From positions 327,625-391,624 of the forward strand of contig JBCCDY010000002.1 in assembly GCA_039030555.1 (NCBI GenBank): a stretch of DNA of 64,000 nt, read 5' to 3'. Below the pieces are notes generated by a model. The model saw nothing but the letters and a program-made list of their open reading frames with translations. It made no database searches and was not told where the DNA came from. A program made the position numbers and the translations under genes. Source of the DNA: JBCCDY01 sp039030555 (GTDB lineage Bacteria; Bacteroidota; Bacteroidia; Cytophagales; Cyclobacteriaceae). Position 1 is the stretch's first letter. Each line of letters begins with the position of its first letter. Shown in pieces: positions 42,541-52,766 of the stretch.

Positions 42541-42811
42541 CAATTAGCAGTTAACAATGAGGAATTACGAGTTAACAAAGAAACTAGTTCAAACCTTTAT
42601 TGCGATCCCGATCTGGTTGGAAGAAGTAATCTTATAAAGGATGGATCACTTCGTCCCCAGTTCTAGTGATGATGCCAGAAAATACCAATTGTTAAACCTC
42701 TAAAGAGCCAAATGCCAAATAGCCAAGAGCTTATATGATCAAAAAGCCCAATTGCTCTATAGTCTACCCGACAACCGGAATTATTAATTGTTCATTGTTA
42801 ACTATTAATTG
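42541..42811. mobile_element. ORF-less segment bounded by the same 23-bp inverted ends
   Basis: The left end CAATTAGCAGTTAACAATGAGGA (42541-42563) and an inverted right end (42789-42811) match the ends of the 41416 cassette, with about 18-20 of 23 bases shared. The 225 bases between hold no convincing gene; they include a GCCAAATGCCAAATAGCC word similar to one at 60338-60355. It fills the gap between the ATPase and the first permease and may be an empty or decayed sibling of the first cassette. Confidence 0.4.
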
Positions 42812-42819
42812 AAAAAATC

Positions 42820-45246
42820 ATGTTCAGAAATTATATAAAGATAGCGTGGCGGAATTTGCTGAAATACAAACAGCAAACTGTCGTCAATCTTGTTGGTTTG
42901 ATCAGTGGAACGGTTAGCTGCCTTATCATTCTGGTTTATGTATATTCTCAATTTGGATTTGATACACAACATGAAGATGCCTCTTCACTATACAGATTGC
43001 GTTCAGAGGTTGCGTTCAAGAGTACAACGGCTACAACTAATACAGCAGGATCCAGTCCTCCAATAGCATTTGCACTGAAAGAAGATTACCCAGAGGTCTC
43101 CCAGGCCTGCAGGGTGGTTTACTTTGGGGAAGGCTGGGAAAGCCTGATAAAGCCAGACATGGAACATATTGGATTTTATGAACCAGGAGGATATCTGGCT
43201 GATTCTACCTTTTTCGAGCTTTTTAATTTTCCATTTGTTGAGGGCAACAGAAAGAGTGCTCTCGACGGTCCTAATAAAATCGTACTTTCTTCCACACTTT
43301 CAAATAAGCTTTTTGGGGAAGAAAGTGCTGTAGACCAAACCATATTGCTTGAAACCGGTGGTGAATTTGTTCCCCTTATTGTTACAGGAGTGTTTGACAG
43401 CGATTTTGGAAAAACACACTTGAATCCAAATTATATACTCAGCATGAACTCTCCGGGTCTTGGAGCATTTGTGAATGGCGTACAAAACTTCGCAACCCAG
43501 AATTTTGCATATTCCTACATCAGGCTAAATGAAGATGCCGACGCTTCAGTTCTGGAGGCAAAACTGCCACAGTTTCTTCAGGCAAGAGGTGCTGATGATC
43601 TTAAGGCAGCTGGCTTTGATAAAAAACTGTTTTTACAGCCGGTTACAGATATTAACCTCTATTCCGCTGGAATTTCCAACCAGATTGACAAGGTTTCGAG
43701 CATTCAGTATATCTACATGCTGGTTTCCCTTGCACTTGTCATTCAGCTGGTGGCCTGCATTAATTTTATTAACCTTAGTACGGCCAGAGCCAACAGACGT
43801 GCAAAAGAAATTGGAGTGAGAAAATCTGTTGGTGCTGACAGAAAATCACTGATTGGACAGTTCTTGGGGGAATCAGTTGTACTTACAACAATAGCTGCAT
43901 CATTAAGTGTTCCGCTTGTAAACATCCTGCTTCCATTTATTAATGAACTGCTGGAGTCGAAACTTGCGCTATCGCATCTTTTGGATTTCAGAATCCTTAC
44001 TATTTTACTTTTTATCAGTATAACAACAGGGTTGCTTTCCGGTATTTATCCTGCCATATTTCTTTCATCCATAAGGCCGGTTAAAGTGTTAAAAAGTGTA
44101 GCTACATCTCAGTCTGGTAATGGAAGTTTAAGAAGAGTTCTTGTTGTATTTCAGTTCATAGTTTCTACTACCCTTATTGTAGCTGTCATTGTTATTTCTC
44201 AGCAGCTGAAATTTGCCCAGCAGAAAGATATGGGCTTCAGTAAGAATAATTTGATAGCCCTGAGACTGGGCACCAGTGAACTCTCGGCAAATTATGAATC
44301 ATTGAGAAATGAATTCCTGAAAATACCAGGTGTGAGAAAAGCGGCAGGTACCAATCATTATCCTTCAGAATTCATATTTGGAGATCTGGGGATGCATCTT
44401 CCGGGAGCAGACCCTACTGTTCAGACTCTGGTCTATTATAATGGGATCACACGTAATTATTTCAATACAGTCGGAACAAAGCTAATTAAGGGGCGAGATC
44501 TTGCAGATTCAGACAGTAGTCAGGTTATAGTGAACGAAGCTACACTCAAGGCTTTTAATATCCCAATTGAAGAAGCTGTTTCTTCTAAGCTGATACAGAC
44601 CTATGAGGGGGTCAGTACGGAATATGTTATCGTGGGAGTTGTAGAAGATTATCATTTTAAAAGCTTTAAAGAGCCAATAAATCCACTCCTGCTTTTCAAC
44701 GAAGAGCAACCTGAATGGCTGGTTCTGAATACGGAAACTGATGATGTTGAATCGCTGCTTGAAGATTTGAATAGCGAATGGAAAGAAGCAGGATCAGAAT
44801 CACCTCTGGTTTACAATTTTATTGACCAGGGAGTAAAAAGAATGTTTGAGGAGGAAAAGAGGATTGGTAACATTTCTCTTGTCTTTACGCTACTTGCGAT
44901 ACTGATCAGTTGTCTTGGATTGTTTGGGCTAATTTCATTCGTAGCTGAACAGAAGAAGAAGGAGATCGGTATAAGAAAAGTTCTGGGTGCAGGAGTCGAT
45001 TCAATTGTATATCTACTTACAAAAGACTTTATAAAGTTAGTACTTGTAGCATTTGTTATTGCTACACCTTTAGCCTATTACTTTTTACAGGGCTGGTTAC
45101 AAGACTTTGCTTACAGGGTAGAGATTAGCTGGTGGGTTTTCGCAGCCGCTGGATTTATGGCCATGGTGATTACGCTGTTAACGATAAGTGTGCAATCTGT
45201 TCAGTCGGCACTAGCCAATCCAACTCGCTCCTTGAGAACCGATTAA
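42820..45246 (+). CDS. FtsX/MacB-type ABC permease, array copy 1
   Basis: 808 residues. The double-module plan is a short N-terminal cytoplasmic helix (MFRNYIKIAWRN), TM1 (about 20-40), a MacB-type periplasmic domain (about 45-285), an FtsX core of three segments (about 290-405), then a second TM-periplasmic-FtsX module (about 428-800). The cytoplasmic coupling motif occurs twice: AKEIGVRKSVGAD (about 332) and KKEIGIRKVLGAG (about 718). It ends ANPTRSLRTD. It appears richer in CTG/CTT leucine codons than the other copies, perhaps a different history. Eighteen bases separate it from copy 2. Confidence 0.93.
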   Translation: MFRNYIKIAWRNLLKYKQQTVVNLVGLISGTVSCLIILVYVYSQFGFDTQHEDASSLYRLRSEVAFKSTTATTNTAGSSPPIAFALKEDYPEVSQACRVVYFGEGWESLIKPDMEHIGFYEPGGYLADSTFFELFNFPFVEGNRKSALDGPNKIVLSSTLSNKLFGEESAVDQTILLETGGEFVPLIVTGVFDSDFGKTHLNPNYILSMNSPGLGAFVNGVQNFATQNFAYSYIRLNEDADASVLEAKLPQFLQARGADDLKAAGFDKKLFLQPVTDINLYSAGISNQIDKVSSIQYIYMLVSLALVIQLVACINFINLSTARANRRAKEIGVRKSVGADRKSLIGQFLGESVVLTTIAASLSVPLVNILLPFINELLESKLALSHLLDFRILTILLFISITTGLLSGIYPAIFLSSIRPVKVLKSVATSQSGNGSLRRVLVVFQFIVSTTLIVAVIVISQQLKFAQQKDMGFSKNNLIALRLGTSELSANYESLRNEFLKIPGVRKAAGTNHYPSEFIFGDLGMHLPGADPTVQTLVYYNGITRNYFNTVGTKLIKGRDLADSDSSQVIVNEATLKAFNIPIEEAVSSKLIQTYEGVSTEYVIVGVVEDYHFKSFKEPINPLLLFNEEQPEWLVLNTETDDVESLLEDLNSEWKEAGSESPLVYNFIDQGVKRMFEEEKRIGNISLVFTLLAILISCLGLFGLISFVAEQKKKEIGIRKVLGAGVDSIVYLLTKDFIKLVLVAFVIATPLAYYFLQGWLQDFAYRVEISWWVFAAAGFMAMVITLLTISVQSVQSALANPTRSLRTD

Positions 45247-45264
45247 TCAACTAAATGAACCGTT

Positions 45265-47679
45265 ATGCTTAGAAACTATTTTAAGATTCTACTGAGAAAT
45301 TTTTCAAGAAACAGCTTATTCTCGTTTCTAAATATCTCAGGGCTTGCTATAGGCATGGCGTGTGTAATCAGCATACTTGCTTATGTTCGATATGAATCTA
45401 ATTATGATGCTTTTATTCCCGGATCAGAAAAAATATATAGAATTAACCTAGAGTGGAAGGATGATGGTCAGCATGTGTATTCTGCTGCAGTTCATCCGCC
45501 TTTAGCAGAGGTTATAAGTAAAGATTTACCTGCTGTTCAGAATTGGACAAGAATTTATCCTTATCCTTCTTATTTGAAATCGGAAGAGTCCGATAAATAT
45601 AAAGAGTCGGGTTTTTGCTTTGCCGATTCAGCTTTTTTTAAAGTTTTTGATCTTGAGGGTATTGAAGGCACTTTGATTAAGTCATTAGAAAAGCCTTTTT
45701 CACTTGTACTTACTAAGTCAATTGCACTAAAGTACTTTGGTCGCACAGACGTCGTTGGTGAAGAGTTGATATATCAAGACGAACGCAACTCATTTTCTTT
45801 TAATGTAACAGGAGTCATTGCCGATTTACCTGATCAATCACATTTTAAATTCGGGATTTTAGCCTCTTTTTCAAGTTTAGATCAGATAATGCCATGGTAC
45901 AATAACTGGCACCACCCTCAGGTATATACCTATTTTAAAACAATTGATAATGCCAATATTTCCGATCTTGAATCATTAGTTCAGAAAACGGCCTACAATT
46001 ATTTACCGGAGTACATTCGCCCCGGAGAGCGAACTTACAGTCTTCAAAACCTTGGAGATATTCACTCTGGAATATCTTTGGAAAATGAGTGGAAGCCAAC
46101 GATTAGTAGTGAGTACATCAAAATAATAACAGGAGTAGCCTTATTTATTTTAATTATTGCGAGTATTAATTTCATCAATCTTTCGACGGCACAATCGTTA
46201 AAGAGAGCTAAAGAAATAGGAGTAAGAAAAGTAGTTGGGGCGTTTCGTGGAAATCTGATTTATCAGTTTTTACTGGAATCAGTTTTCTATACTACCGTTT
46301 CATTCATTATAGCTTTACTTCTATCCAAATATGTTCTCATTAATCTCATTACGGATTTAACAGGAAGTATTATCAACGGCAAATTCGTATTTGAAGGATA
46401 TAATATACTGATGGCGATCCTGTTTGTTATTGGATTGGGGGTTATCAGTGGAATTTATCCTGCTTTATATCTTTCAGGATTTAAACCTGTAAAGGTTCTG
46501 AAAGGAAAATTAACTTACGACCTGAGATTTTTGAATGTGCGAAAGGGCCTTGTTGGATTTCAGTTTTTGGTATCAGGTGTTTTAATAGCAACTACTCTTA
46601 TTGTAAACTATCAGATTGATTACCTCAGAACTAAAAATCTGGGTTTTGAGAAAGATTTGATCTTAGGGATTAAACTGGTCGATCGCCAGTCAAAAAGTAG
46701 TTATGAAATTCTTAAGGAAGAACTTCTAAAAGATAGCAACATAAAGAATGTAGCAATTTCTTCTTCTCTTCCTGGTAGAAATAGTTTTGAAGACTTCTAT
46801 ACCGTTCCTGAAGGAGCTCCAGACGATTCTGATTACACCATAAAAACCTTAAGTGTGGGGACCGACTTTCTAAAAACGTATAATATAAACCTTGTTGAAG
46901 GTAGAGATTTTAGTGAGGATGTACTTACGGATCAAACGGAGGCTTATATTATTAATGAAGCAGCAGCAGAGCGTTTCGGCTGGGATGAAGCGCTTGGTAA
47001 GGAGTTAATGGTTCAATATTATACGGATGAGAGGGTAAGAAAAAAAGGGACTGCTATAGGAGTTACTGAAAATTTTCATTTTGAATCTCTTCATAATCCG
47101 GTTGAACCCTTAATTATAATGATCAATGTTCATCCACATTATGCTGATTACCTGTCCATCAGAACTAGCGGTAATAATCTTTCAACAACATTAAAAACAA
47201 TTGAAGAAAAGTGGTCTTCATTTAATCAGGATAAGCCTGTTGAATACGTCTTTCTTGATGAAGAAATTGAAAAGGCTTATAGTTCCGAGCTGCGAGTAAG
47301 CAAAATTTTCGATGCTCTCACTGTACTATCCATATTCGTTTCCTGCCTGGGACTGTTTGGTTTATCTGCTTTTTCCGCCCATTTAAAAACTAAAGAGATT
47401 GGAATAAGAAAAGTACTTGGTGCCAGTACGTTGAATATCCTGAATCTCCTTTCCAAAGAATATGTGCTATTAATCATTGTAGGTAATGCCATTGGTATCC
47501 CGTTCGTAATCGTGTATGCTCAAGGTTGGTTAAAAGGGTTTGCTTATAGAGTTGATATAAACCCTCTGATTTTCCTTGTTTCAACAGCGCTAGCTGTCGG
47601 GATTGCATGGTTTACTATGAGTATTCAGACCTTTAAGGCAGCTTTGGCTAATCCCGTAAACTCCTTAAAAACAGAATAG
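45265..47679 (+). CDS. FtsX/MacB-type ABC permease, array copy 2
   Basis: 804 residues. Start MLRNYFKILLRNFSRN, TM1 about 20-40. The first coupling motif is AKEIGVRKVVGAF (about 315) and the second TKEIGIRKVLGAS (about 712), both intact. The first periplasmic domain contains the family's FADSAFFKVFDLEGIEG segment, the second the NINLVEGRDFSED segment found in most copies. C-terminus ANPVNSLKTE. It follows copy 1 by 18 bases and precedes copy 3 by 30, so copies 1-3 form one tight block without repeats between them. Confidence 0.93.
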   Translation: MLRNYFKILLRNFSRNSLFSFLNISGLAIGMACVISILAYVRYESNYDAFIPGSEKIYRINLEWKDDGQHVYSAAVHPPLAEVISKDLPAVQNWTRIYPYPSYLKSEESDKYKESGFCFADSAFFKVFDLEGIEGTLIKSLEKPFSLVLTKSIALKYFGRTDVVGEELIYQDERNSFSFNVTGVIADLPDQSHFKFGILASFSSLDQIMPWYNNWHHPQVYTYFKTIDNANISDLESLVQKTAYNYLPEYIRPGERTYSLQNLGDIHSGISLENEWKPTISSEYIKIITGVALFILIIASINFINLSTAQSLKRAKEIGVRKVVGAFRGNLIYQFLLESVFYTTVSFIIALLLSKYVLINLITDLTGSIINGKFVFEGYNILMAILFVIGLGVISGIYPALYLSGFKPVKVLKGKLTYDLRFLNVRKGLVGFQFLVSGVLIATTLIVNYQIDYLRTKNLGFEKDLILGIKLVDRQSKSSYEILKEELLKDSNIKNVAISSSLPGRNSFEDFYTVPEGAPDDSDYTIKTLSVGTDFLKTYNINLVEGRDFSEDVLTDQTEAYIINEAAAERFGWDEALGKELMVQYYTDERVRKKGTAIGVTENFHFESLHNPVEPLIIMINVHPHYADYLSIRTSGNNLSTTLKTIEEKWSSFNQDKPVEYVFLDEEIEKAYSSELRVSKIFDALTVLSIFVSCLGLFGLSAFSAHLKTKEIGIRKVLGASTLNILNLLSKEYVLLIIVGNAIGIPFVIVYAQGWLKGFAYRVDINPLIFLVSTALAVGIAWFTMSIQTFKAALANPVNSLKTE

Positions 47680-47709
47680 AAGTGAATTCAAACCACTAAA
47701 AAATGCTTT

Positions 47710-50157
47710 ATGCTTAGAAATTATTTTAAAACAGCCATCAGAAACCTGAAGCAGAATAAGTTTTTCACAGCTATAAACATCCTTGGCTTAGCTATTGGAA
47801 TTGCTAGTTGTTTGTTCATCACAATTTATGTAGTAGATGAATTAAGCTTTGATAAATTTCACACTAAAAGTGAACAGATCTTCAGGATAAGGAATGAAGT
47901 AGTTTTTGGAGGAGTAGAGGGGAGTTACGTGGTTTCTCCTGCACCTATGGCTCAAGCATTAATTGATGAGTTCCCTGAAGTGGAGGAAGCTGGTAGACTC
48001 AGGACTATGGGGCCAATCTCTATTCAGATAGGAGAAGATTTTCATAAAGAAGGGGATGTCACTTGGGCTGATCAATCGATTTTAAACATTTTCGATTTCG
48101 ATTTTGTGGCAGGGAATATTTCAGCTGCCTTGACTAATCCCAATACAATGGTTATCAGTCAAAGGGCTGAGGGACAGATGTTTTCTGGTGAATCAGGTTT
48201 AGGTAAAAGTGTAAGTTTTAATGGTAATGAATATGAGGTGACTGGGGTGTACAGAAATATTCCAACGAACTCACATTTTGAATTCGATATGATGCTTTCC
48301 ATGGAAGGTAATGATGAGTCTAGAAATGTAGTTTGGCTTAGCAATAATTTCCATACCTATTTCGTACTTCAACAGGGAACTGATTACAGAGCATTTGAAG
48401 ATAAACTGATTCTCCTCCTTGAAAAATATGTTGAGCCTCAGATACAACAATTCCTGGGAATGAGTGGAGAAGAAGTTGAAAAGGCAGGAGGTAAATTGGA
48501 GTATTTCGTGCAACCACTTACAGAGATACATCTACACTCTAATTTCTTTCCCGAACTAAAACCGAACGGTAACATAAGCTATGTGTATATTTTCATTGCT
48601 GTTGCCCTTTTCACTCTTTTAATTGCTACCATCAATTTCATGAATCTTTCCACAGCAAAGTCATCGAATCGCTCAAAGGAGATCGGTGTGAGGAAAGTAC
48701 TGGGCTCTTTTAAAAAGCAGCTTATTGCACAGTTTCTGGTAGAGTCTCTCATTGTAACTTTTGCAGCTTTCTTAATCGCTTTAGGTTTTGTGGAGCTTTT
48801 TATTGATGATCTATCTAATCTGGCTGGTAAACGATTAAGTTTTTCTTTCTTCTCTGATTGGAGTTTAATGCTGGGCATATTTTCCGCAGCCCTTATTCTA
48901 GGAATACTCGCAGGTAGTTATCCGGCATTTTATATGTCAGCTTTTAGCCCAATTAATATTCTAAAGAATAATCTGAACCTCGGTTTGAAAGGGGGGCGAT
49001 TGAGAAGTTCGTTGGTTGTAATTCAGTTTTTCATTTCTACGGTACTGATAATCGGCACAATTGGAGTTTACAAACAGCTTCAATACATTCAGAACAAATC
49101 ATTGGGTTTTAATAAAGAAAATGTAATTATAGTTGATGATGCTTATATACTGGATCAGGATTTACAGGCTTTCAGGAATAAAATGCTTCAGGAAAATGAT
49201 ATCCTTTCTGCTACGGTATCTTCTTTTTTACCAGTCGATGCTTCTGCCAGAAGTGATAATTCATACTTTAAAGATGGAGTTGATATTGCCCCCGAAAATG
49301 CTGTAAGCATGCAAAGCTGGCAGGTCGATCATAACTACGTTGAAACAATGAAGATCGATTTGATAGAGGGTCGTGATTTTGAATTAGGGCGCGCTTCCGA
49401 TTCAGCTGGGGTAATATTGAATCGAAGAGCTGCAGAACTTTTTAATTATGAAGGAGGAACGGTAGGGAAAAGAATTGTGCTCTACAGTCCAAGTAGTGAT
49501 GGGGGGATAAACACTGACCAGATAGGTTATTATAACATTATTGGAGTCATCGATGATTTTCATTATAACTCTATGAAAGAACCGATAGGACCATTGGCAT
49601 TATTTATTGATCGGGGAAGTCGTGGATCAATATCTTTCAGGGTTGAATCGAATAACATTCAATCCACAATAGCTAAGTTAGAAGCAGGATGGGAAGAGCT
49701 TTCACCATCACTACCATTCAGTTTCAGGTTTTTAGATGCAGAATTTGACGATATGTACCGAGCTGAGGCTCGAGTAGGAAAACTGGTTGGTATCTTTTCA
49801 ATACTTGCTATTTTCATTGCCTGCTTGGGACTTTTTGCGCTATCATCATTTACTGCCGAAAAGAAAAAGAAAGAAATAGGTGTTCGTAAAGTATTAGGGG
49901 CATCGGTAGGCGATGTAGTGGTTATGCTTTCAAAAGACTTTAGTAAGCTGGTACTTATCGCTTTTCTTCTTGGAGCTCCAATGGCTTGGTTCTTAATGAA
50001 CAACTGGCTTCAAAACTTTCAGTACAAAACAAATATCGGAGTCGAAATTTTCATACTAGCTGGTTTAGTCTCATTTCTGGTTTCCTGGCTTACGATTAGC
50101 TTTCAGTCGTTGCGAGCAGCAAATGCAAATCCGGTAAACTCTTTACGAAGCGAGTAA
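47710..50157 (+). CDS. FtsX/MacB-type ABC permease, array copy 3
   Basis: 815 residues, the longest copy. Start MLRNYFKTAIRNLKQN, TM1 about 20-40. Coupling motifs SKEIGVRKVLGSF (about 321) and KKEIGVRKVLGAS (about 722) are both intact. The periplasmic parts keep the shared FDFVAGN and DLIEGRDFELG segments. C-terminus NPVNSLRSE. Last member of the closely spaced block; a 132-base gap with an AT-rich repeat and a strong hairpin follows. Confidence 0.93.
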   Translation: MLRNYFKTAIRNLKQNKFFTAINILGLAIGIASCLFITIYVVDELSFDKFHTKSEQIFRIRNEVVFGGVEGSYVVSPAPMAQALIDEFPEVEEAGRLRTMGPISIQIGEDFHKEGDVTWADQSILNIFDFDFVAGNISAALTNPNTMVISQRAEGQMFSGESGLGKSVSFNGNEYEVTGVYRNIPTNSHFEFDMMLSMEGNDESRNVVWLSNNFHTYFVLQQGTDYRAFEDKLILLLEKYVEPQIQQFLGMSGEEVEKAGGKLEYFVQPLTEIHLHSNFFPELKPNGNISYVYIFIAVALFTLLIATINFMNLSTAKSSNRSKEIGVRKVLGSFKKQLIAQFLVESLIVTFAAFLIALGFVELFIDDLSNLAGKRLSFSFFSDWSLMLGIFSAALILGILAGSYPAFYMSAFSPINILKNNLNLGLKGGRLRSSLVVIQFFISTVLIIGTIGVYKQLQYIQNKSLGFNKENVIIVDDAYILDQDLQAFRNKMLQENDILSATVSSFLPVDASARSDNSYFKDGVDIAPENAVSMQSWQVDHNYVETMKIDLIEGRDFELGRASDSAGVILNRRAAELFNYEGGTVGKRIVLYSPSSDGGINTDQIGYYNIIGVIDDFHYNSMKEPIGPLALFIDRGSRGSISFRVESNNIQSTIAKLEAGWEELSPSLPFSFRFLDAEFDDMYRAEARVGKLVGIFSILAIFIACLGLFALSSFTAEKKKKEIGVRKVLGASVGDVVVMLSKDFSKLVLIAFLLGAPMAWFLMNNWLQNFQYKTNIGVEIFILAGLVSFLVSWLTISFQSLRAANANPVNSLRSE

Positions 50158-50211
50158 ATCAATGAACAATGAGTAATTAACAATTAAAAATGAACGACAG
50201 CATTCAGATTT

Positions 50212-50254
50212 CAGCACTCAGCTTTCAAAAGTATTTTCTGAAAGCTGAGTGCTG
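50212..50254. repeat. Hairpin repeat between permease copies 3 and 4
   Basis: Perfect 16-bp stem (CAGCACTCAGCTTTCA, 50212-50227, with 50239-50254) and an 11-base loop. It is preceded by an AT-rich tract with ATGAACAATGAGTAATTA. The same stem recurs at 57653 and 60281. It may act as an mRNA stability or attenuation element within the operon. Confidence 0.8.
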
Positions 50255-50289
50255 AACACTAACTACCAATGAGCTAAATCCAAAAAACT

Positions 50290-52656
50290 ATGCTACGAAA
50301 CTACTTTAAAATATTCTTCCGATCGCTTCAACGGAATTCGGTTTATTCTCTGATCAATATTTTAGGACTATCCATAGGAATAGCATGTTCGGTGCTCATA
50401 ATGCTTTGGGTTTTTGATGAATATCGTTTCGATTCTTTTAATAAGAAATATGATCGGCTCTATAGGGTTTTAATGAATTACGATTATGAAGGAAATGTAG
50501 AAACGAATGAAGCACTGCCCTACCCCCTAAAAAAAGCTTTAGATGAAGAAGTTCCTGAAGTTACAAGGTCAACTTTTGTCACCTGGGGTGATGAGTATCT
50601 CTTTGATTATAATGATGTTAACCTGATCCGGCAAGGACACCACGTAAGTCCTGATTTCCTGGAAATGTTTTCTTATGAACTAATTGAAGGAGATAAAGAA
50701 ACGGCATTAAATGATGCAAGTAATGTTGTCATCAGTAAAGCTTTAGCTGAAGATTTATTTGGCGATGAAAAAGCTTTGGGTAATATCGTTAAGCTTAATA
50801 ATAGCGATGAGTTTGTGGTATCAGGGATTTTTGAAGATGTTCCTAGTAATTCTTCTTTTCAATTTGAATTCCTTTTACCCTGGTCGCATTATGTTAATCA
50901 GGACTGGTTGAAAGACTTGGAAGGCAACTGGACGAATAATTCATTCCAGGTTTTTATAGAATTGCATGAAAATGTTCAGGTTGATTTAGCGAATCAAAAA
51001 GCGGGTCCGCTGGTACATAAAAACATACCAGAAGATATTTATAATAAGCAGGTTTGGTTTTATCCTATGTCTGATTGGAGATTATACTCCGAGTTCGAGC
51101 ATGGGAAAGTTTCAGGAGGCCGAATTGAATATGTGAGACTGTTTTCCGTTGTTGCGATATTTATCCTGCTTATAGCCTGTATCAACTTTATGAATCTGGC
51201 AACTGCTCGTTCAGAAAAAAGGGCTCGTGAAGTCGGAATAAGAAAAAGTGTTGGGTCCGGTAAAAGAGAGCTAATACTTCAGTTTTTAAGCGAATCCATA
51301 CTGATTACTTTGGTTTCTTTTTTATTAGGCTTGTTCATTGTGGAGCTTTCTTTAAATGCTTTCAATGATCTTGTCGGGAAGGAATTGATCATGCCTTACG
51401 CTTCGGGTATATTCTGGGCAATTAGCTTCTTGTTCGTTTTAACCATAGGCTTATTTTCAGGAAGCTATCCTGCCTTTTTCTTATCATCTTTTAGGCCTGT
51501 TGAAGTTCTTAAGGGAAAATTAAAAATCGGGAAAGGTGAGATTGCTCCTAGAAAAATATTGGTTACCCTTCAGTTTGGATTTTCTATCCTATTGATTATC
51601 GGAACGGTAGTAGTTTATCAGCAAATTCAGCATGTAAAGCAAAGGGAAGTAGGTTACAAAAAAGATGGACTAATTATGGTTTCAACTACGGCTCAAATAG
51701 AAAGTAAATTTCAAACCGTAAGAAACGAATTGGAAGCGACAGGTGTAGTATCATCCATTACAAAGTCAAATAGCCCTGTTACCGATATTTATTCCACTAA
51801 TAGTGTTCGTTGGAAGGGGCTGGAGGAAGACCGGTTTATAGATTTTACCACGGTTGCCACAGAATATGATTATGCTATAACCATGGGTGTTGAAGTTTTA
51901 GCTGGAAGGGATTTTTCTCCTGAATTTTCTAACGATAGCATAAATGTTGTTATTAATAAAGAAGCTGCGGAACTCATGGGTTTTGAGGATCCTATTGGAG
52001 AGCAAATTTTTATGTGGGATGATTGGGTTACTATTGTCGGAGTAATAGATAATGTGCTCATGGGCTCTCCTTATGATAATATTGAGCCAATGGTGGTTCG
52101 TTACGTACCAGAGTGGAGCAGCACTGTTTCTATCAGACTGAAGGAAACCAATGATATAAAGACTTCATTAGCAAAAATTGAAGATGTTATGCGTAAGCAT
52201 AATCCAGGTTATCCTTTTGAATTTCGATTTGTTGATGATGAATTTAATAAGAAATACACTTCTATTTCTTTAATCAGTAAACTTGCTAACCTCTTTGCTT
52301 TCCTGGCCATTTTAATCACTTGTTTGGGCATCTTTGGTCTGGCAGCGTTTACGGCTGAACAAAGAACCCGAGAAGTAGGCATTAGAAAAGTATTGGGCGC
52401 TTCGATTCCTAATATTATGATGTTGATCTCTAAAGATTTTGCAAAGCTTGTGTTGTTTGCATTTATAGTTGCAGGTCCAATATCTTGGTGGGCACTGGAT
52501 AATTTCTTGAACCAATACACCTATCGAATTAATATTTCATGGTGGGTGATACCCGCTACAGGAGTGTTTGCACTGATCTTAGCAGTTTGTATAGTGGCTA
52601 CACAAGCGTTAAAAGCAGCAGTTGTTAATCCGGTAAACTCTTTAAGAAGTGATTAA
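50290..52656 (+). CDS. FtsX/MacB-type ABC permease, array copy 4
   Basis: 788 residues. Start MLRNYFKIFFRSLQRN. Coupling motifs AREVGIRKSVGSG (about 312) and TREVGIRKVLGAS (about 695) are intact. Very close to copy 5: over the first 90 residues I count 16 differences, and the DNA at the start is nearly the same (TTCTTCCGATCGCTTCAACG in both). This pair is the most recent duplication in the array. C-terminus NPVNSLRSD. Confidence 0.93.
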   Translation: MLRNYFKIFFRSLQRNSVYSLINILGLSIGIACSVLIMLWVFDEYRFDSFNKKYDRLYRVLMNYDYEGNVETNEALPYPLKKALDEEVPEVTRSTFVTWGDEYLFDYNDVNLIRQGHHVSPDFLEMFSYELIEGDKETALNDASNVVISKALAEDLFGDEKALGNIVKLNNSDEFVVSGIFEDVPSNSSFQFEFLLPWSHYVNQDWLKDLEGNWTNNSFQVFIELHENVQVDLANQKAGPLVHKNIPEDIYNKQVWFYPMSDWRLYSEFEHGKVSGGRIEYVRLFSVVAIFILLIACINFMNLATARSEKRAREVGIRKSVGSGKRELILQFLSESILITLVSFLLGLFIVELSLNAFNDLVGKELIMPYASGIFWAISFLFVLTIGLFSGSYPAFFLSSFRPVEVLKGKLKIGKGEIAPRKILVTLQFGFSILLIIGTVVVYQQIQHVKQREVGYKKDGLIMVSTTAQIESKFQTVRNELEATGVVSSITKSNSPVTDIYSTNSVRWKGLEEDRFIDFTTVATEYDYAITMGVEVLAGRDFSPEFSNDSINVVINKEAAELMGFEDPIGEQIFMWDDWVTIVGVIDNVLMGSPYDNIEPMVVRYVPEWSSTVSIRLKETNDIKTSLAKIEDVMRKHNPGYPFEFRFVDDEFNKKYTSISLISKLANLFAFLAILITCLGIFGLAAFTAEQRTREVGIRKVLGASIPNIMMLISKDFAKLVLFAFIVAGPISWWALDNFLNQYTYRINISWWVIPATGVFALILAVCIVATQALKAAVVNPVNSLRSD

Positions 52657-52705
52657 ATCAATGGACAATGAGTAGTGTACAATGAGTAATTAAGAATGAA
52701 TAATA

Positions 52706-52737
52706 GCTTTCAGTACTATCTCCTGATTGCTGAAAGC
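52706..52737. repeat. Short hairpin repeat between copies 4 and 5
   Basis: An 8-bp stem GCTTTCAG/CTGAAAGC (52706-52713 with 52730-52737) after an AT-rich tract like that before copy 4 (AATCAATGGACAATGAGTA). It is a shortened or decayed version of the hairpin at 50212. Confidence 0.6.
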
Positions 52738-52766
52738 CAAATCCTAACCCCTAATTGATAAGTCCC

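Noticed and set aside
42580..42780. Gene remnant in the ORF-less segment
   Set aside because: Both strands were read for fragments of a four-helix-bundle or permease protein and none was found, so no pseudogene is called.
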